From assembly GCF_036588685.1 (NCBI RefSeq), contig NC_086386.1, positions 69,004,682-69,068,681 of the forward strand: 64,000 nt of DNA, given 5' to 3'. The DNA is from Mytilus trossulus (taxonomy: Eukaryota; Mollusca; Bivalvia; Mytilida; Mytilidae). Numbering within the stretch: position 1 is the first letter of the stretch; the number at the start of each line of letters is the position of its first letter. A program made the position numbers and the translations under genes. A model generated the notes under the pieces. The model was not told the DNA's origin and did not search any database. It saw only the letters and a program-made list of their open reading frames with translations. Positions 59,640 through 64,000 of the stretch are shown piece by piece.

Positions 59640-60736
59640 ATGGAGTCAAGCCAAACGGAGACATCTACAGTATTAACCGAAAGTAGGGATGTTCTTTACG
59701 GAGATCCTAGCCAGGACATTACATTACAAAACGTCTATCAACTGCTAATAAACATGAATGGCAGACTTACTTCTATTGAAACGGGAATGACACAAGTCAG
59801 CCAAATGAACAGAACATTAAATACCTTAGCTAAAAATTTGAGCGAGTTAAAAACAAAAGTTAACGAAGTTGAATCAAAAGTTCAAAAAATAAATGTAAGA
59901 TGCGAAAAAAGTGAGTCCGAAATATCACAAATTAGAACACAACATGGAAATCTAGATAAACAATTAAAGAATTTACATGTTAACATTAAAGAAGTGAATA
60001 CTAATTTACAGAGTATAAGTGATTTTATGGACGACTTTAAAGTAAAACATGACAACAATGTAAAAGATGTAAAACAAATAAGATCTTCTGTTAGTAGAGT
60101 AGCTAACGACTTAGACGACCGAACAACCGAATTGAGATCAGAAATTAAATCAGCTTTAAGTGATGCGCAAGAGGAACATGAAGAACTTCGCAACAAAGTA
60201 ATCGATTTGCAATGCAGATCGATGAAAAATAACTTGGTATTCACAGGAATACAAGAGACGGAGCACGAAAATACAGAACAGGTAGTGAAAGATTTTATAC
60301 GCAAAGAATTGCATATTTCAGATTGGATAGAACTGGGAAATGATCACCGCTTCGGCAGTGGAGCTCGCGCAGGGGAAAAAGAGGCCGCCCGCGACCAATC
60401 GTAGCCAGATTTATCTTCTATAAAGATCTTGCAAGGGTACTATCTAACACCTACCGCCTGAAAGGTAAATCGTTCGGAGTCAACCAACAATTCCCGGACG
60501 AAATTGAGCAGGCTAGAAAGAGTCTTTATCCGATCATGAAGAAAAAACGAGCTGAAGGTTGCCAGGTCAAGTTAGTGAGGGACATCTTGTATGTCGATGG
60601 GGTAATATATAATGAAGAACGCAATGTTGAAGACGATATAGCTACGAACACACAGACTCACACAAAAATGTCGCATACTCCAGATAAAAACCCTGTACAA
60701 AAACGCAAACGTACAACGACGCCAAAACACTATTAG
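59640..60736 (+). pseudogene. LINE ORF1 protein (coiled coil plus RRM-like domain), frameshifted
   Basis: The first frame (to 60,404) encodes a long coiled coil (about residues 40-190) followed by LQCRSMKNNLVFTGIQE, the start of the RRM-like domain in L1-type ORF1 proteins. A frameshift at about 60,345-60,375 moves the rest into another frame. That part reads RGRPRPIVARFIFYKDL, then FGVNQQFPDEIEQARKSLYP and a basic tail ending at 60,736. ORF1 proteins trimerise and bind the element's RNA. The upstream ATG at 59,640 is a plausible true start. Confidence 0.8.
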
Positions 60737-60787
60737 CAACCCCATAGAGAGTCAGTTGTTACCGATGCTTTACTGAAAGACATTAAA

Positions 60788-61813
60788 ATGTTAAACCTAA
60801 ACTGTTGCGGTGTAGTGAGAAAATCGCAGTATCCTGAATTTATCAAATTGATAAGTGACCATGATATTATATGTTTGACTGAAACAAAAACTGATAATTT
60901 TGATAATATGAACATACCAGAATATACTTTTAAATTTAAAAATCGAAAGTCACACTCCAGAGTAAAATCAGGTGGCATAGCTTTTGGGTATAAAAATGAA
61001 ATGTCTAAATATATTCATATCATTGAGACTAAGAGTAGCCTAGTGCTATGGGCTAAGATATCTGCAAATTTCCTACAGACTGATGAAGACTTGGTGATTG
61101 GGAACGTGTACATCCCTCCTGAAAATTCGCTGTACAAAATAACCGATTCATTAAACGAACTAGAGCAAGAGTTGTTGAAACTTTCTGTCAACTATAAATA
61201 CATTATGCTTGTCGGAGATTTTAATAGCAGAACTGCTTCTGATATTGATTTTTCAAATATTGTAAATAGCAAACATGATATAGTTAGTGATTCAGATTTA
61301 TGCTATGATTACTCAAATGCTTTACAAGAGTTAAATATGTTAAGTTTTAGAAAAAGTAAAGATATATCGAAAAACACTTATGGGAACGCTTTACTTGATA
61401 TTTGTAAAAATAACAATTTGTTCATTCTGAATGGTAGAGTGAATGGTGATAAAGAGGGAATATTTACATGTAGAAGTTCTAGTGTTGTTGACTATTTTAT
61501 TTGCTCATTTGAATTATTAAATCATGTTGTAAATATGCATGTAGATACGTTTTCGTCTCTTTACTCAGATGTACATTGTCCATTGACACTTTTGTTAAAA
61601 TTTAAAATTGAGCAAAATGCTGTAACTGAAGCTGAAAACAATGATGTAACAAGTGGTAGTGAAAATATAAAGTTAAAAAAGTGGGATAATGAAAAAAAAC
61701 AAGATTTCATTGAGAACATTGATGGAAATAAGATTACAGAAAAGAGAGTCCAAAGTAAAAAAGGAAAATCCAAGAATGTCCTTTTTAGAGGTCGATATTT
61801 GCTGTTTTGGTGA
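60788..61813 (+). pseudogene. LINE ORF2 endonuclease domain, lacking reverse transcriptase
   Basis: An apurinic-type endonuclease domain occupies about residues 1-270. Motifs in order: LNLNCCG near the start, ICLTET with catalytic E32, GGIAFGY, NVYIPP, GDFNSR (D144, N146), SVVDYFICS and SDVHCPL (terminal D and H). It nicks target DNA for retrotransposition. The frame ends at 61,813 and nothing resembling a reverse transcriptase follows, so the element is broken at about 61,750-61,800. The 52-base gap from ORF1 (stop at 60,736) fits a two-ORF LINE. Confidence 0.85.
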
Positions 61814-61886
61814 AAATACCTAATTCTGCAATTTCATATGCTAATATTCTGCTTTTGATGGGTATGTTTTGCAAACAAACAGTGTT

Positions 61887-63165
61887 AGAAGAAATTTCTT
61901 CTCTGACAAAGGAAACACATGGAGAAAAAAGCATCATTAATATGACAATTTTATAATATATATATATATTGAATTACTATTTATATTTTACAAAATATTC
62001 AAATCACAATGAAATGAAGAACAGTAACCTATAAATGAATAAAATGGAAAGCAATAATCGTGCCCTACATTTTGTTCATAAAACTTTCCCGATTCCTTGG
62101 AAGAAATTTCTTCCAACAAATTAGAAAACGTATTTTATTCCAATAAAGTATACAATTTTAGTTAGTAAAGTCAACTTGTTCTCTTCATATGCATCCTCGC
62201 TCAAGTTGGAAGAAATTTCTTCCAAGTAATAACAAACTATTCAAATTTTCTCCCATCAAATATAGAAACATTTGATACATTTAAACATATTAATTTCAAT
62301 GTTTTAACACAGATAGTTCACTTCATTTAATGTTCCTTCTTCCAAGTAATATCAAACCATTCAAAATTTCTCCCATCAAATATAGAAACATTTGATACAT
62401 TTACATATTAATTTCAATTTTTTAACACAGATAGTTCACTTCATTCTACCAACTAATTAGGAAAATCATTTCTAATAAAGTACTAGGCAATTTTAGTTAA
62501 TAAACTTAACTTGTGATAATTTTCGTCCTCTCTGAAGTTGGAAGAAATTTCTTCCAAGTAATATCAAATCATTCAAACAAATATAGAAACTTGTAATATA
62601 TTTACAATTTCCCGACTCATTGGAAGAAATTTCTTCCGACAAATTAGAAAATTTATTTAAATTCCAATAAAGTATCATACAATTTAGGTTCATATACTCA
62701 ACTTTTTCAATTCATTTTGTATCCCTTCTCAAGTTAGAAGAAATTTCTTCCAAGTAATATTAAATCATCCAAAACTTGTATTTACAAATTATTGTCCATT
62801 TGTTCAACACACTAGATAGTTCATGTTCCTTCTTGGACGAAATTTATTCCAGTTACTTTTACAACAGTAAGAAAAAATTGAAAGATTCATAAAAACAAAA
62901 ATCTTTCCACTGCAGAAGTTTCAATTGAATTTAGCAAAAAAATAAATGCCAAAACATTATTAGTTATTCAACATAATGTACAACATATTAAAAAAAGAAA
63001 CATATTTATATAATAACACAAATAAGGCACTCCCTTTTAAGACTCAATCTTGGAAGAAATTTCTTCCAAGAACTTTTACAGCAGAAAGAAAACAATCATT
63101 TTATTCTGTATAAAGTCTCCACCACAGTGATACCAGTGATACTGGTTGGAAGAAATTTCTTAAGT
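61887..63165. repeat. Degenerate tandem repeat with about nine 20-bp palindromes
   Basis: The perfect palindrome TTGGAAGAAATTTCTTCCAA occurs at 62,097-62,116, 62,206-62,225, 62,538-62,557 and 63,050-63,069. One-mismatch or partial copies are at 61,888-61,901, 62,620-62,639, 62,734-62,753, 62,833-62,852 and 63,146-63,162. Some stand in two alternating contexts about 110 bases apart: one followed by CAAATTAGAAAA, the other by CAAGTAATA. An extra 120-bp duplication covers 62,221-62,340 and 62,341-62,456. No coding frame. Each palindrome contains GAAATTTC, which fits a two-unit heat-shock-element pattern. Confidence 0.85.
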
Positions 63166-63560
63166 GCATTTATAGCCATGTGAAAAATTGTCATTTCGTT
63201 TCCTATAAAAGCTTCATCTTTTCTTAGTATATATTTTTTTTCCGTTATTTTTTTTTCCCACAGGAAATTTTATTTCTCTAAATTAAAAAAAAAAATCTTT
63301 ACCTTTTAAGAGATTTAAAAAAACATGAAGTACATTTAAACAAGTACAAATGAATTACATGACACTGGTTTGTTAGAACTCATTTTAGACTTGAACGCTG
63401 AAATGCTGAAGTAAATTCACTAAATTTTGAATAGCTAGCACATACATCTTACATAAAACAATAGTGAAAAACACCAAATACATATAACTATATATATTAT
63501 TAATAAGGGGGAGACAATAAGGAGGGGGAAATCTGACGAATTGGTTCTTTGCACTTTTTA
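63166..63560. other. No gene seen
   Basis: AT-rich with poly-T and poly-A runs. Confidence 0.4.
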
Positions 63561-63561
63561 A

Positions 63562-63699
63562 CAGTGGCGGATAGAGAACTTTTCATAAGGGGGAGGGTGC
63601 TGACTGACCTCATGCTGCAGTGATTCCCTATATAATCAACCATTTTTTCCCACAAAAGGGGGGTGGACCCCCAAGGCCCCTTCCCCTGGATCCGCCTAT
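63562..63699. mobile_element. Short CAGTGGCGGAT element (MITE-like)
   Basis: It begins CAGTGGCGGATAGAG and ends CTGGATCCGCCTATG, so the termini GTGGCGGAT and ATCCGCC(T)A are inverted. G-rich and C-rich stretches lie just inside (AAGGGGGAGGG; GGGGGGTGGACCCCC). The start sequence also occurs at 12,470. Non-coding; the overlapping short frame at 63,663-63,941 is not a gene. Confidence 0.6.
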
Positions 63700-64000
63700 G
63701 TTTAAAGTGCAGTAAACTGAAAGGCCCTATGTACAGTAGAAGGGGTGAACATGCGTCCCCGATTCCTATCCCCTACTCCCAGGCTAATATTTGGTTAAAG
63801 AAATTTTTAGAACATATCTATTCTTGTCCTTCAAGCCTTTTTTCTAATTCTAACAGTACACTACTGTTAGCTAGTTTTGGCACATTGGTAAACAAAGCCA
63901 TTCATTTCTCCGGTAATAACAGAAGTAATGAGACTATGTAAAGTCACTCCAAGATGAAATATGATCAATTAATTAAACACAAATAATAATTCTACAACAG
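63700..64000. other. No gene seen at the right edge
   Basis: Sequence after the MITE-like element; no motif recognised. Confidence 0.4.

Noticed and set aside
59882-60304. 140-residue serine/cysteine-rich minus frame
   Set aside because: Shadow of the coiled-coil region of LINE ORF1.

Overview
This is AT-rich eukaryotic (animal) DNA with spliced genes, no operons and a very high load of mobile and tandem repeats. Most likely it comes from a bivalve mollusc, probably a mussel of the genus Mytilus. The reasons are the bivalve-type RING-less B-box/NHL genes, a laccase-type multicopper oxidase exon, and several repeat tails I recognise as typical of mussel genomes. The organism is an inference from pattern memory, not from a search.

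Layout. Positions 1-9,310 are two arrays of one 36-bp satellite in opposite orientations. The second array is a higher-order repeat whose single-copy spacers recur about six times and carry a possible 28-nt micro-exon. Positions 10,850-14,080 hold DNA transposons: a Mutator-like element with long terminal inverted repeats and a 9-bp target duplication, and a TA-flanked MITE. Positions 15,160-18,525 hold a 5'-truncated LINE whose empty target site is preserved in a nearby duplicate, plus a 740-bp tandem duplication. At 19,356-20,239 (minus) is an almost intact DDE/SWIM transposase exon broken by one stop codon.

Positions 24,400-51,350 carry a same-strand family of B-box/coiled-coil/NHL-like genes. 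Two are intact (35,237-37,186 and 49,272-51,152), one is truncated and frameshifted (24,421-25,984), and one is a relic (about 28,050-28,710). The intact genes have a single coding exon directly after a splice acceptor. They have no RING, so a scaffold or regulatory role is likelier than a self-sufficient ubiquitin ligase. The sequence between them is built from LINE/Penelope-type 3' ends, a 1.3-kb bivalve repeat with a GTC-rich start, foldback elements and small tandem duplications.

Positions 51,500-64,000 hold repeat tails, one orphan multicopper oxidase exon (minus, about 53,075-53,492), two reverse-transcriptase remnants with YIDD/YLDD motifs, a LINE with ORF1 and endonuclease but no reverse transcriptase, and a cluster of about nine copies of a 20-bp palindrome at 61,887-63,165.

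The only protein-coding genes I would call functional are the two B-box/NHL genes; the multicopper oxidase exon may belong to a real gene. No tRNA, rRNA or CRISPR was seen. The items most worth a second look are the palindrome cluster, the higher-order satellite with micro-exon-like spacers, the Mutator-like element, the LINE with its empty site, and a sequence module shared by otherwise different repeat tails.
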